A stretch of DNA of 64,000 nt. Source: Planctomycetota bacterium (lineage in GTDB: Bacteria > Planctomycetota > PLA2 > JAEUHO01). Shown here in pieces: positions 1 to 8,696 of this stretch. The translations under genes were made by a program, and so were the position numbers. Location of the stretch: assembly GCA_020631815.1 (NCBI GenBank), contig JACKGW010000005.1, forward strand, positions 1 to 64,000, given 5' to 3'. Numbering within the stretch: position 1 is the first letter of the stretch; each line of letters begins with the position of its first letter. The notes below the pieces were generated by a model, which worked only from the letters and a program-made list of their open reading frames with translations, was not told where the DNA came from and ran no database searches.

Positions 1-462
1 GCCGGTCTCGTCATGCGCGACGCCGGTGGGGGATCGATCGTCAACATCAGCGCGCCCTACGCCGCCACCGGCAAGCCAGGCGTCGTGCACTCGGCGTGTG
101 CGAAGGCAGGCGTCGAAGCCATGACCAAGACGCTTGCCGCCGAGTGGGCCCAGCACCGCATCCGTGTCAACGCCGTCTCCCCCGGACCGTTCCACAGCGA
201 CGGCGCCGCCGAGCGCCTCTGGCCGACGCCCGAGCTGGAGCAAGCCGTCCTCGACCAGATCCCGCTCGGCCGCTTCGGCCGTGCGACCGAAGTCGCCGAC
301 CTCGTCTGCCTGCTTGCCGGCCCCGACCTGCCTTGGGTGACGGGCAGCACCTTCGTCACCGACGGCGGCTGGAGCCTGCCCCGTCCACTCGGCCCGGGCC
401 TTGCCAGCCGCGTCCCCCGTCGCCGCCGGACCCGCCTTGACGATCCGAGTGCCGAGCCGTAG
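1..462 (+). CDS. SDR-family oxidoreductase, C-terminal part (DECR-like)
   Basis: The reading frame is open at the left edge, so the Rossmann glycine motif and N-terminal half lie outside the window. The visible part is the C-terminal half of a short-chain dehydrogenase/reductase: the NIS strand (VNIS), the helix with AKAGVEAMTKTLAAEW, the IRVNAVSPGP segment and the terminal TGSTFVTDGGW motif. The usual YxxxK tyrosine is absent: the helix reads HSACAKAG, so only the lysine remains. That is the pattern of 2,4-dienoyl-CoA reductase-type SDRs, which also carry an alanine- or serine-rich stretch there, so a fatty-acid beta-oxidation auxiliary role is a reasonable inference but the substrate is not established. 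It lies 19 bp upstream of the tRNA gene and is probably chromosomal. Confidence 0.85.
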   Translation, partial: AGLVMRDAGGGSIVNISAPYAATGKPGVVHSACAKAGVEAMTKTLAAEWAQHRIRVNAVSPGPFHSDGAAERLWPTPELEQAVLDQIPLGRFGRATEVADLVCLLAGPDLPWVTGSTFVTDGGWSLPRPLGPGLASRVPRRRRTRLDDPSAEP

Positions 463-481
463 GTTCCCCCGGCCTTCACCC

Positions 482-563
<82 letters not shown>

Positions 564-751
564 CTCCCCGCAAACGGCGGAACTCTGGCCTCTGCGCGCC
601 ACAGCTGGCTGCGCTCGCGCACGACCCGAAATCGCGTGAATGGCGAGGTTGTGCGAGGTCATGCAGCAAGCGGACGGTGTGACATCCCAACCCACGACTC
701 AAGGCGCTCAGCATTTCGGATCACACCCGGGTCAAGGGGTGTGCCATTCGA
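564..751 (+). repeat. Element left-end repeat, copy 1
   Basis: This non-coding stretch matches 44478-44663 and 57141-57303 at high but imperfect identity (for example the shared GAGGTTGTGCGAGGTCATGC). It directly follows each att core, so it is the conserved left terminus of the element and may hold recombinase arm sites. Similarity fades around 719-751; I see no gene from here to 871. Confidence 0.85.
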
Positions 752-871
752 AGGCGCCGTGTGAAGACCAATGCCGCTTGCTAACCTTGTGAACCGGGCC
801 GGGCAGAGCACCACGTCCCGCAATCCGCCGCGGTTGTCCGTCGAATCACGCAAGTGTGGGAGTAGTCCTGG

Positions 872-3196
872 GTGGCAAAGCGCAAGGTGATCTGGATGGG
901 AGTCGGTGGCGCGATCGCGCTAGCCGCTCTCGTTTGGCTCTTGGTCCCAACACTCGCGGACAAGGCCGCGGATGTTTCCCCTTCGCCCCACGACGTTCAC
1001 GTAGAGGGGAATCACAGAGTTGGCCTCGCTGCAAGCGGTACGTCGGAGCCGGATGATCTGCCCGACGGGCCTGCGCCTTCGACATTGGCGGGCGAGAGTG
1101 AAGTTGGGCGCGTCAGTGGCACCCTGCACACCCCAGAGGGCTCGTCTTCGCCCGGCGCGCATCTGGTGATCGTTCGCGACGGACTTCCCATTCTCGAGAC
1201 TGAGCTGAACAGAGGGCCCTTTCGTCTTACCTACCCCCGGGAGGACTCATCTCTCTTCGAAGCTCGCCTGGGGATGTCTGGACGCGCATCTCGTGCATGG
1301 ATGCTCGCCACGGCAGACGAAGACTTGGGTGAGATCCGACTCGCGTCTGGCCCCGCGTACGGCGGTCGGGTACTCGACACGAGTGGTGCGCCGCTCGCGG
1401 GCATTGTCGCCGAGCTTCGCACGGTCGCGGGCACTCCGTGTGGAGCCTCTCCCCCCAGCGATGTCGATGGGGCGTACCGCATCGACTTGGACCTTCCGCC
1501 TGCGCTCTCAAGGCGCCCGGATGGGACCCTGCTGAACTACCGGCTGCACCTTCGAAGCGAGACCCATGCGGGTCGTCCACATCCCGCTCACCTCGTCGGG
1601 CTCGCCATGCAGCACGACGTTCAGTTCGTTCCAACGCAGCCGAGCGTCGTAGTCGTTGCGGTCAATGACTCAAGCCAGCCCTCTCCTGGCACGCGACTGG
1701 AGCTTGGCCCCGCCCGGCTCCGACCGGGGACCGCTGTGCCTTGGCCTCCCTTCGCGCGCGGTACGACGGACAGCGAGGGGAGGTTCGCCTTTGAGGCTTC
1801 CCCGGGGGCGCGATCTTTGCTCGTTCGAGTTGCAGGGGGTGCCGGATCCCCCGACTTGGTGACAACCGCGACGTTCGATCTCCAGCCGGGAACGGCGGCC
1901 GAGCACATCGTCTATCTCGGGGACGAGAGGACGATGACGGTAGAGGGCGCGTTCCACTGGGCTGTAACCAACGAGCCGGTCGAGCACTGCGATGTATGGG
2001 TCCAAGGAGAGATCAGAGACGAGCATGCATCGCGAGATGCACCAGGAGCTCCTCCACCCTTCCTCGCGTCACAAGGCGCGCCGGTTGTCCTGGTTGGGCG
2101 CACGGACGCTGACGGCACGTTCGTCGCACGAGCGAGCATCGGGACAGCAGCCGTCGCGCGGTTCGTGCCGAAGAACTGGTTCGTCGCATTCGAGCACAAC
2201 GGTGTACCCCAAGTAGATGGAGGAGAGTACGCGGCAAGCGACAACCCGTTCGATGGCCGCTTGCCCCCGGTCGCGGTCGGGACGGCTTCGAGAGCACAGG
2301 GTTCCGGCATGTGGGTGCGCATCAGGGAGGCTACTTCGGGTGCCTTGGTGAGACCTCTCGAGGGTCGACTTGTCTTCCTTCGATCGGGTGAAGAGATCGG
2401 ACGGAGCGAGCTGTCGTTCTCACCTGTGCTGAGCTCCTCGGGCTCGGAGGAGATGGTGGTTTGGAGGGTGTGGCCAAGCACCGGACTGATCGAAGACCAA
2501 GAGATCGTCGGTGGCATGTTCGACGAACATGAACTCCACATTCGTGTGCAGGGGCGCGCCCCGCGTCGTGTGGCGATTTCACGTGATGATCTCCGGGCCG
2601 GCTGGTCCGGCGACAGAGTAGTGGATCTAAGCGTGCCACCCATGTCGTCGGGTGCGATGGTTCACGTCCTGTCTCCCGAGGGGGATCCGGCGGCCTCGGT
2701 TCAGGTTTGTGCCGTACCCCTCGATGAGCAGCACCCCTTGCAGCACCGAGCCGTAACCAACTCCCAGGGCCAAGTTGAGCTCGCAGATCTGGACCCGGAA
2801 TCCAACTACAGAGTCGTAGCGTTTGAGCCCCTCACAGGCGCAGCAGCCATGCAGAGTGAGTGGCGTCGTGAGGACCTGGTCCTGCGCTTGGCTGCGCCGC
2901 GGCCGCTGCGGGTGCGCGTGCTCCTGCCTGACGGGGCTGTGCCTGCCCCGGCCATGCTGAGTCTCCTCGCTCCAGCATCGGGCCTTGAACGAGGAGGCAA
3001 CCTAGTGGCCGATGCGGATGGTTGGATCCAGATTCCCGCGACAACGCATGAGATCTACACGTTCCGAGTATGGGCCCGTGACACTGACCTTGCAGACCGG
3101 CTCGCACTTCCGAACGGCATGTACACGCATGGGGCGATTCGTGCTGGAGGTGACGTTAGCGACGGCGACACCATCGTGGTTGAGCCGACTCGCTAG
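872..3196 (+). CDS. Anchored carboxypeptidase-regulatory-like domain protein
   Basis: A 774-residue protein starting at GTG 872; the alternative ATG at 896 would lose the positively charged AKRK start that precedes the membrane segment. Residues about 8-28 form one hydrophobic helix (signal anchor or uncleaved signal), so the rest should be outside the cytoplasm. The body contains several beta-sandwich segments of the carboxypeptidase-regulatory/CnaB-like type, for example GGRVLDTSGAPLAG with DVDGAYRIDL near residues 155-205, and TDSEGRF and TDADGTF motifs further on. No catalytic domain is visible. It is the first cargo gene after att1, followed by a protein of the same general plan (3431-5152). 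Function is unknown; a surface or periplasmic binding role is inferred from the fold only. Confidence 0.75.
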   Translation: MAKRKVIWMGVGGAIALAALVWLLVPTLADKAADVSPSPHDVHVEGNHRVGLAASGTSEPDDLPDGPAPSTLAGESEVGRVSGTLHTPEGSSSPGAHLVIVRDGLPILETELNRGPFRLTYPREDSSLFEARLGMSGRASRAWMLATADEDLGEIRLASGPAYGGRVLDTSGAPLAGIVAELRTVAGTPCGASPPSDVDGAYRIDLDLPPALSRRPDGTLLNYRLHLRSETHAGRPHPAHLVGLAMQHDVQFVPTQPSVVVVAVNDSSQPSPGTRLELGPARLRPGTAVPWPPFARGTTDSEGRFAFEASPGARSLLVRVAGGAGSPDLVTTATFDLQPGTAAEHIVYLGDERTMTVEGAFHWAVTNEPVEHCDVWVQGEIRDEHASRDAPGAPPPFLASQGAPVVLVGRTDADGTFVARASIGTAAVARFVPKNWFVAFEHNGVPQVDGGEYAASDNPFDGRLPPVAVGTASRAQGSGMWVRIREATSGALVRPLEGRLVFLRSGEEIGRSELSFSPVLSSSGSEEMVVWRVWPSTGLIEDQEIVGGMFDEHELHIRVQGRAPRRVAISRDDLRAGWSGDRVVDLSVPPMSSGAMVHVLSPEGDPAASVQVCAVPLDEQHPLQHRAVTNSQGQVELADLDPESNYRVVAFEPLTGAAAMQSEWRREDLVLRLAAPRPLRVRVLLPDGAVPAPAMLSLLAPASGLERGGNLVADADGWIQIPATTHEIYTFRVWARDTDLADRLALPNGMYTHGAIRAGGDVSDGDTIVVEPTR

Positions 3197-3244
3197 TTCC
3201 TGGCCCTCGGGCGTGATTCGCGCATCTGCGCGGACGGCTGCGAT

Positions 3245-3278
3245 GGCGGCGCGGCGCATGGGGGGATGGTAGACGAGC
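3245..3278. repeat. 34-bp exact repeat shared with element C cargo
   Basis: Identical to 59176-59209. On the minus strand both copies read TACCATCCCCCC followed by an ATG and MRRAA, and the similarity continues into a hydrophobic MRRAAxAAV start. Each therefore looks like the remnant 5' end of a related secreted-protein gene in the cargo slots of elements A and C. Confidence 0.6.
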
Positions 3279-3430
3279 GGGCGGCTGGCTACGCTCGGCC
3301 CGCCAAGACCGCGAGTGATGGAGTTCAGCCAGGGTTCGTGAACCGGGCCCCTGCCGGAGCGTCTGGCAGAGTGGACCTGTGCACGCGTGCGCCTCCCAGG
3401 GGCACCGGGTGCGTTGGAGGCTGGGGAGCA

Positions 3431-5152
3431 ATGAGCGATCGAGCCAGCTCAGAGGCGCAGATGAGGCCGTTGCGACGGCCGGCGTTGGCAGTTCTGGGCG
3501 GATGCCTGCTGCTCGCAGTTCTGTACCTGGGCTGGCGTGCCTCGGGGCTGGACTCAGACCAGGGTGCGGAGGGCATGCCGGCGCCCGAGTCCGAGGTTGC
3601 TTCGCCGACTGCGGAGCCGACGTCCACGACGCTAGAGCCGTTGCGCGGCCCCACGCTTCTGGCCAACGCCGGGGAGCGCGGTGACTCCCGTGATCCAACC
3701 CTAGGACAGCCCATCGCCACGCAACCACACCTCCGAGTCCGTGTGGTGGCCGCAGACAAGCCGGTAGAGGGCGTGAGCATCGGTGTGTGGTCCACGGTCG
3801 AGGAAGTGGCTGAAACTGAGCTAGCTACTGGGCAGTCTGATGAGCACGGGATGATCGACTTCGGACCTGCTCCGGACGCCTACCCAATCCTCGTGGTGAC
3901 GCTCGGCCAGGGGGCGTGGCAACCTGCCGCCGTGCGCATCGAAGAGCCGCCACAAGAGGTGGTGCACATCGAACTTCACGGAGGTGAAGGGATCGAAGTC
4001 GAAGTGCTAGCGGCGGGGGGCGACCCGCTTCCCAACGCCCGCGTGCTGCTCCTGCCCATGGGCTTCGAGGGGGGTGTAGACGCACGGCCTGTGGGCGCAT
4101 CCGGCGCGGTGTCAATCCGCGATACCCGCGACCTTGTTACGGGCGCGACCGGAGCGGTGTACTTCGAGGGTCTGGTTCCCGAACGCGTGTACCGCGCTCA
4201 CGTGCCCGGATGGGGGATCCCGCCCGGATACGGAGTACATGACTCTGCCGCTCCCGGTGCCGGCTCTCGCATCGTGCTCCGCTTGCTCCCTGCCCGGTAC
4301 GTGTGGGCCCGAGCGATCGATGCGGAAACGGGGACACCTGTCGATACGGCTCAGTGGACGCCTGACTACAAGTCGGTGCCAGGGGATGCTCCGCCACGCG
4401 AGTGGAGCCAAGGGGGCACCCTTGGATCGCTACGCGCCGTCCTGTTGTCCGGTGGTGATGACTTGCGATCCGGCGACCTTTGGCGGGAGATCGTCCTCAC
4501 CAGGGCCGATGCGAAGGGCGTCAGCATTGGCCCTCACATCGTGACGGGATCGGGCTACCGGGCCACGACCGTGAACATCCTGGCTCGCGAATGGGGCACG
4601 TTGATCAAGCCACAGCTCGTCGTGCTGGAGCGCGACCAGGATTCCAGCACAGGTGCCTTGTCAATCGTGCTTAGGAATCCGCGTGGGCGCGCACAGGCAA
4701 CCATTGAAGTGAGGGTGGATCGTAGCACCGTGTACAGGTCCCTGGTACGCACCGATCAGATGGGGGAGCCGTGTGGCTTGCTCCTCGCAGCGGGCGAGTA
4801 CGAGGTCAAGATTGGTGGCACTTTGATCGAGACCGCTACCGTCAGTCCAGGTCAGGCGACCGAGGTGATCGTTGATCTTGCGCTCCTGCCGGCCATCCGC
4901 GTGCTGCTTGAACAAGCCAGCCCCTACAACGGTACGTGTTACCTAGCCATGCAAACCGAACACGGCGCCTCGGGCCTCTGGTATCTCCTGAAGCCAGACG
5001 TGCAGATGCGCGAGAGTACTTCGCCCTGGTTCTATGCGCCTGAGGGTGTCATTCGCGTCTACGCGAAGTCTGATGACGGCCATGAGTTTGAGCAGGGCAG
5101 CGTGCGAGCAATCGCCGGCCACGGCGAGGAGATTCGACTCCGCCGCCGCTGA
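3431..5152 (+). CDS. Anchored carboxypeptidase-regulatory-like domain protein
   Basis: A 573-residue protein. I chose ATG 3431 because GGGGAGCA lies just upstream and the residues after it (MSDRASSEAQMRPLRRPALAV) give a charged start, then a hydrophobic segment (ALAVLGGCLLLAVLYLGW) at about residues 16-34; upstream in-frame codons look non-coding. After the anchor come a Pro/Thr/Glu-rich linker and repeated beta-rich modules similar in style to those of the 872-3196 protein (for example GVSIGVWSTVEEV with SDEHGMIDFG). It is probably periplasmic or surface-exposed and inner-membrane anchored. No enzyme motif is visible. Being adjacent to and the same plan as its upstream neighbour suggests the pair works together or arose by duplication. 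Confidence 0.75.
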   Translation: MSDRASSEAQMRPLRRPALAVLGGCLLLAVLYLGWRASGLDSDQGAEGMPAPESEVASPTAEPTSTTLEPLRGPTLLANAGERGDSRDPTLGQPIATQPHLRVRVVAADKPVEGVSIGVWSTVEEVAETELATGQSDEHGMIDFGPAPDAYPILVVTLGQGAWQPAAVRIEEPPQEVVHIELHGGEGIEVEVLAAGGDPLPNARVLLLPMGFEGGVDARPVGASGAVSIRDTRDLVTGATGAVYFEGLVPERVYRAHVPGWGIPPGYGVHDSAAPGAGSRIVLRLLPARYVWARAIDAETGTPVDTAQWTPDYKSVPGDAPPREWSQGGTLGSLRAVLLSGGDDLRSGDLWREIVLTRADAKGVSIGPHIVTGSGYRATTVNILAREWGTLIKPQLVVLERDQDSSTGALSIVLRNPRGRAQATIEVRVDRSTVYRSLVRTDQMGEPCGLLLAAGEYEVKIGGTLIETATVSPGQATEVIVDLALLPAIRVLLEQASPYNGTCYLAMQTEHGASGLWYLLKPDVQMRESTSPWFYAPEGVIRVYAKSDDGHEFEQGSVRAIAGHGEEIRLRRR

Positions 5153-5231
5153 CCCAGCAACTCTGCACATGCCTCCCCATTACATGTACTCGAGCAACGG
5201 AATCACCGCTCAGCCCCGCTAGGTGGCCGGC

Positions 5232-5675
5232 CTAGTCGGAGAGTCCAAGTTCTCGACTGAACTGCTCGACCCTGGCCTCCACCTCGGCGTTCGTGTCCGT
5301 CGTGTCGGTGGCCAGGTCCATGGCGAAGCTGCCGAGCTCTGGATCGATGGCATCCGCAGCCGAGTAGACGTTCATTTGGATCGTGCTGACCCGTCCCCGC
5401 TCGCCACGCGGAGTGGGGTCACGATCAGGCCAACCCTCGTACGCCCGCAGAAGGCACAGACACAACTGTGCCCTCGCATGGCGATCGCTGTTGCCGCGGA
5501 CTCGGCAGTGCTCCTTCAGTTCTCGTGCAAGGGCGTAGCGTGCGCGCCAAGTCGTCGCCCCGGCGGACTCCACCTCGGCCAGCGCCTCACGCGTCTGGGC
5601 GACAAGGCTGCCTCGATGGTGGATGAGCTGCTGGACTTGGATGTGCGCCTCTTGGGAGATATCACGCTCGTTCAT
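5232..5675 (-). CDS. Hypothetical protein, 147 aa
   Basis: A minus-strand gene beginning MNERDISQEAHIQ and ending EQFSRELGLSD. It is predicted to be soluble and largely helical and has no signal peptide, membrane segment or motif I recognise. Its start codon lies only 32 bp from the left inverted repeat of the IS256-family element, so its natural promoter was probably separated from it by that insertion and may lie beyond 7085. A frame in the same register runs on into the IS but is not the native N-terminus. It belongs to the cargo between att1 and the integrase. Confidence 0.55.
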   Translation of the reverse strand: MNERDISQEAHIQVQQLIHHRGSLVAQTREALAEVESAGATTWRARYALARELKEHCRVRGNSDRHARAQLCLCLLRAYEGWPDRDPTPRGERGRVSTIQMNVYSAADAIDPELGSFAMDLATDTTDTNAEVEARVEQFSRELGLSD

Positions 5676-5737
5676 TGAACACCTCGTCGGATCGGGGGGT
5701 GTACCGTTCTTTCTGTAACTCGCTCCTGACGACGCAG

Positions 5738-5796
5738 GGGCGGCCGCCTTCTTGCTGAAGCGAGCGTAGCGAGCGAAAGCAAGAAGGCGGCCGCCC
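5738..5796. terminator. 19-bp perfect hairpin inside the IS256 element
   Basis: Arms 5738-5756 and 5778-5796 are perfectly complementary (GGGCGGCCGCCTTCTTGCT and its complement) around a 21-nt loop. It lies between the left inverted repeat and the transposase start, where it could block read-through transcription into the transposase gene or hide its start. There is no U-tract, so an intrinsic terminator is not certain. Confidence 0.55.
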
Positions 5797-5874
5797 GCGC
5801 CGCCGGGGGACAAGTAGCGGCCGGTCAGCGCCGATACCCACTGCAGGTCTAGCAAACCGCAGAGGAGCGTCGAC

Positions 5875-7056
5875 GTGACCGACCGCGCAAATCGTACGTC
5901 TCTCGATCGGGCGATCGCCATCTTGGCTGAAGAGGGATTCGACGGCATGGCCCAGGCCTTCACCGTGCTGCTGAACGAGGTGATGCGCCTGGAGCGCAAC
6001 GAGTTCCTCGGTGCCGAGCCGCACGAGCGCACGGCGAAGCGCCGTGGGCACGCCAACGGCTTCAAGCCCAAGCGCGTGAAGACCCGCGTCGGCGCCATGG
6101 ACCTGAAGGTGCCCCAGGTCCGAGGCGTCCAGGACGGCGAGAGCTTCTACCCCAGGAGCCTGGAGCTGGGCCAGCGCAGCGAGCGAGCCCTGCGGCTGGC
6201 CGTGGCCGAGATGTACGTCCAGGGTGTCTCCACGCGCCGCGTGACCGAGATCACCCGCGAGCTCTGTGGCTTGGACGTGAGCTCCACGGACGTCTCGCGG
6301 GCCGCCAGCCGACTCGATGTCGAGCTGGAGCAGTGGCGTACGCGCCCGCTCGGCTTCGTTCCCTACGTGGTGCTGGATGCGCGCTACGAGAAGGTGCGCC
6401 ACGGCGGCTCCGTGCGCGACTGTGCGCTGCTGACAGCGATCGGCATCGACGTAGATGGCCGGCGATCCGTCCTGGGCACCAGCGTGAGCCTGTCGGAGGC
6501 CGAGGTCCACTGGCGCGAGTTCCTGGCGTCCCTCCAGGAGCGCGGACTGCACGGCGTCGAGCTGGTGACCAGTGACGCGCACATGGGGCTTCGTGCCGCC
6601 CTCGCGGCACGCTTTGCCGGCGTCACGTGGCAGCGGTGCCAGTTCCATCTCCAGCAGAACGCGCAGGCCTACGTGCCGCGCAAGGCGCAGCGGCGCGACG
6701 TGGCGGCCGGGTTGCGTGGGATCTTCAACGCCAGCGACCGTGCGGAGGCCAACCGCAAGCTGGCCGAGTTCGTGAAGGCCTGGCGCGAGTCCGCGCCCAA
6801 GCTCGCAGCCTGGGCCGAGACCAACGTCGCCGAGGGCTTGGCCGTGTTCGGCCTCGAGCGAACCGAGGCCCAGCGCAAGCGCCTGCGGACCACGAACGGC
6901 CTCGAGAACCTCAACCAACAGATCAAGCGGCGGACCGCGGTGGCCCGCCTCTTCCCCAACGAAGCAGCCTTGCTGCGCTTGGCGAGCGCGGTGCTCATCG
7001 AGATCAGCGAGGAGTGGGAATCTGGCCGTAGGTACCTGCCGGGCGACGACGCCTGA
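5875..7056 (+). CDS. IS256-family (mutator-type) transposase
   Basis: A 393-residue DDE transposase, close to the usual IS256 length, starting at GTG 5875. The catalytic acidic residues are visible in VVLDARYEKVR (first D), LVTSDAHMGL (second D) and TTNGLENLNQQIKRR (E), and the conserved CQFH motif lies between them. The N-terminal region has the family's RRGHANG-type segment and DLKVPQVRG strand. It appears intact and therefore possibly active. It acts on the inverted repeats at 5707 and 7070. Confidence 0.95.
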   Translation: MTDRANRTSLDRAIAILAEEGFDGMAQAFTVLLNEVMRLERNEFLGAEPHERTAKRRGHANGFKPKRVKTRVGAMDLKVPQVRGVQDGESFYPRSLELGQRSERALRLAVAEMYVQGVSTRRVTEITRELCGLDVSSTDVSRAASRLDVELEQWRTRPLGFVPYVVLDARYEKVRHGGSVRDCALLTAIGIDVDGRRSVLGTSVSLSEAEVHWREFLASLQERGLHGVELVTSDAHMGLRAALAARFAGVTWQRCQFHLQQNAQAYVPRKAQRRDVAAGLRGIFNASDRAEANRKLAEFVKAWRESAPKLAAWAETNVAEGLAVFGLERTEAQRKRLRTTNGLENLNQQIKRRTAVARLFPNEAALLRLASAVLIEISEEWESGRRYLPGDDA

Positions 7057-7263
7057 TCAGCCGTGATCACGAGTTACAGAAAGAAGGTTGCTCTGCCTCG
7101 GATCGCATGCGCCACGCCACGCGGGATAGTGCCACACTCTTGGCTCTCCCCATGCCAGAACGCTAGCCGAGGGGCAGGACACGGCAGGAAGGGCGAGCCA
7201 GCGGGCTGGGCATCCGCGCTCAACGAGGCGTACACCCGGGCGGGAGGTTCGCGTGGTTGCGGT

Positions 7264-8511
7264 CTACGTCCCCGTCCTCCGCTCCCCCCGCCGGTCCCAG
7301 GACCGGGGCTGGCTGACGGGTCGGCCACGCTTCTTGGCCTTGGGCGCCGCACCGGGGAGCGGCAGGCGCTCGACGGTGCCTTGGACGTCCAGCAGCGCGA
7401 GGTCGGTGTACCGCGCCATGGTCGTCTCGATGGAAGCGTGCCGGGCCAGGGCCTGCGCGACGCGGGGGTGGACGCCCTGGGTGGCGAGCCAGGAAATGAA
7501 CGTCGTGCGAAGCCCGTGGAAGTCGATCACGCGGCCCGTCTCGTCCTCGCGCTCGATGCCCGCCGCCTCGCGGTCGCGGTGGAACGTGAGGCTGTTGGGG
7601 AACATGCCGGCGGGGATCACGGGGTCGGTCGGCTTCGCGGTCCGCGGCTTGGCGGCGCCGAGCTGGTCGAGCAGGACCTCGGCGAGCGGGACCGACTGGT
7701 CACGGCGGCTCTTGGACGAGGCCGCGGGGACGTGCACGACGCGGCGCCGCTCGTCGATGTCGCACCAGCGAAGGCGCCGGATCTCCCCGGCGCGTAGGCC
7801 CGTGCCCAGCGCGATGGCGTAGACCAGGGCGCGGACCTCGCCGAGCTGCGTGAGGCGTTCCCGCTCCTTGTCCGTGACGCCCGCGTGGATGCGCGCCTCG
7901 GTGGCCTCCTTCAGCGGTCGGGTGCGTGCCGCGTGGAGCAGGGCCTCGGCCTCCTCGGGCGTCAGGGCGCGTCGGACGTGGCGGCGGTCGGCGCTCTCAT
8001 TGAGCGGCTTGAGGCCCTCGAACGGATCGAAGGGCGAGCGGCGGGTCTTCACCAGCCAGATCCCGAACTGCTTGAGCGCCTGGTAGTAGCGGTTCACGGT
8101 GCGGGCCGCGACGCCCGTGGCGCGGATGGACGTCAGGAACTCGCTGGCACCGGGCAGGTCGAAGTCCTTGAGCTTGCGCGCCTTGCGGTGGGCCACGTAG
8201 GCGTCCACGCACTGGCGGCGGTCCTTCACGTACCGCTCCACGCGACCCCGGCCGCGGATCGTCGTCTCGAAGTCGTCAAGGTGCTTGGCGAGCGACTTCT
8301 CGGTAGCCGAGGCGAACGGGTCCACGATGCCGGCGCGGCGTAGCTCCTCGGTGCGCATCCGTTCGGAGGCGATCAGCTCGGCGGCGCGGCGGTCTTTGGC
8401 CCCGGTGGACTCGTGGAACCGCTGGCCGCCGACGTAGTAGAGGGCCCAATAGGTGCGCCCCTCGCGCATGGATCCGTCGCGGGCCTTGTAGGTGCGGCGG
8501 TAGACCTTCAT
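7264..8511 (-). CDS. Tyrosine recombinase / integrase of element A
   Basis: A 415-residue full-length phage-type integrase. The catalytic residues are present: R240 in TGLRAGEIRRL, K267 in SSKSRRDQ, H332-xx-R335 in HGLRTTF, H358 in ARHASIETT and the nucleophile Y368 in MARYTDL. Residues about 1-60 resemble an arm-binding domain and 70-165 a core-binding SAM-like domain. It is the last gene of the overlapping minus-strand operon (its ATG overlaps the stop of the 62-codon gene by 4 nt). Near-identical but truncated copies lie at 47561-48756 and 59983-60711. The sequence shared by the three copies begins at the stop codon, with unrelated DNA beyond it. It very likely recombines the tRNA-Gly att sites. 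Confidence 0.95.
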   Translation of the reverse strand: MKVYRRTYKARDGSMREGRTYWALYYVGGQRFHESTGAKDRRAAELIASERMRTEELRRAGIVDPFASATEKSLAKHLDDFETTIRGRGRVERYVKDRRQCVDAYVAHRKARKLKDFDLPGASEFLTSIRATGVAARTVNRYYQALKQFGIWLVKTRRSPFDPFEGLKPLNESADRRHVRRALTPEEAEALLHAARTRPLKEATEARIHAGVTDKERERLTQLGEVRALVYAIALGTGLRAGEIRRLRWCDIDERRRVVHVPAASSKSRRDQSVPLAEVLLDQLGAAKPRTAKPTDPVIPAGMFPNSLTFHRDREAAGIEREDETGRVIDFHGLRTTFISWLATQGVHPRVAQALARHASIETTMARYTDLALLDVQGTVERLPLPGAAPKAKKRGRPVSQPRSWDRRGERRTGT

Positions 8512-8696
8512 CGGGCCACCCCCAGCGCAGCGGACTGTGCCGCAGGCGTGAGCGTGACCTCGCGCCGGGGGACGCCCATGCCGACGGCGAAGGCGATCAC
8601 GTCGCGGTAGTCGCCGCGCCGGTACTCGACCCGCTGGGTGCCGCGGAACACGGAGACGTAGAACGTGCCGTGGTGGAAGTCGATGGTGGCGGTCAT
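8508..8696 (-). CDS. Small protein, 62 aa, upstream of integrase
   Basis: Starts MTATIDFHHGTFYVSVFRG and overlaps the neighbours on both sides by ATGA (8693-8696 and 8508-8511), which supports translation as part of the operon. It looks like a small beta-rich cytoplasmic protein with no Cys motif and no membrane segment. I do not recognise the family. Its place directly before the integrase would suit a recombination accessory, but that is only position-based. Confidence 0.55.
   Translation of the reverse strand: MTATIDFHHGTFYVSVFRGTQRVEYRRGDYRDVIAFAVGMGVPRREVTLTPAAQSAALGVAR

Larger units (their letters stand above)
5707..7085 (+). mobile_element. IS256-family insertion sequence
   Basis: Bounded by 16-bp perfect inverted repeats TTCTTTCTGTAACTCG (5707-5722) and its complement (7070-7085); a few outer bases also match. 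It contains one transposase gene. No clear target-site duplication could be read next to the repeats. It sits in the cargo slot of element A, next to the start of the 147-aa gene. Confidence 0.88.

Noticed and set aside
5690..7100. Target-site duplication of the IS256 element
   Set aside because: I compared the 8-10 bp on either side of the inverted repeats and found no matching direct repeat, so none is claimed.
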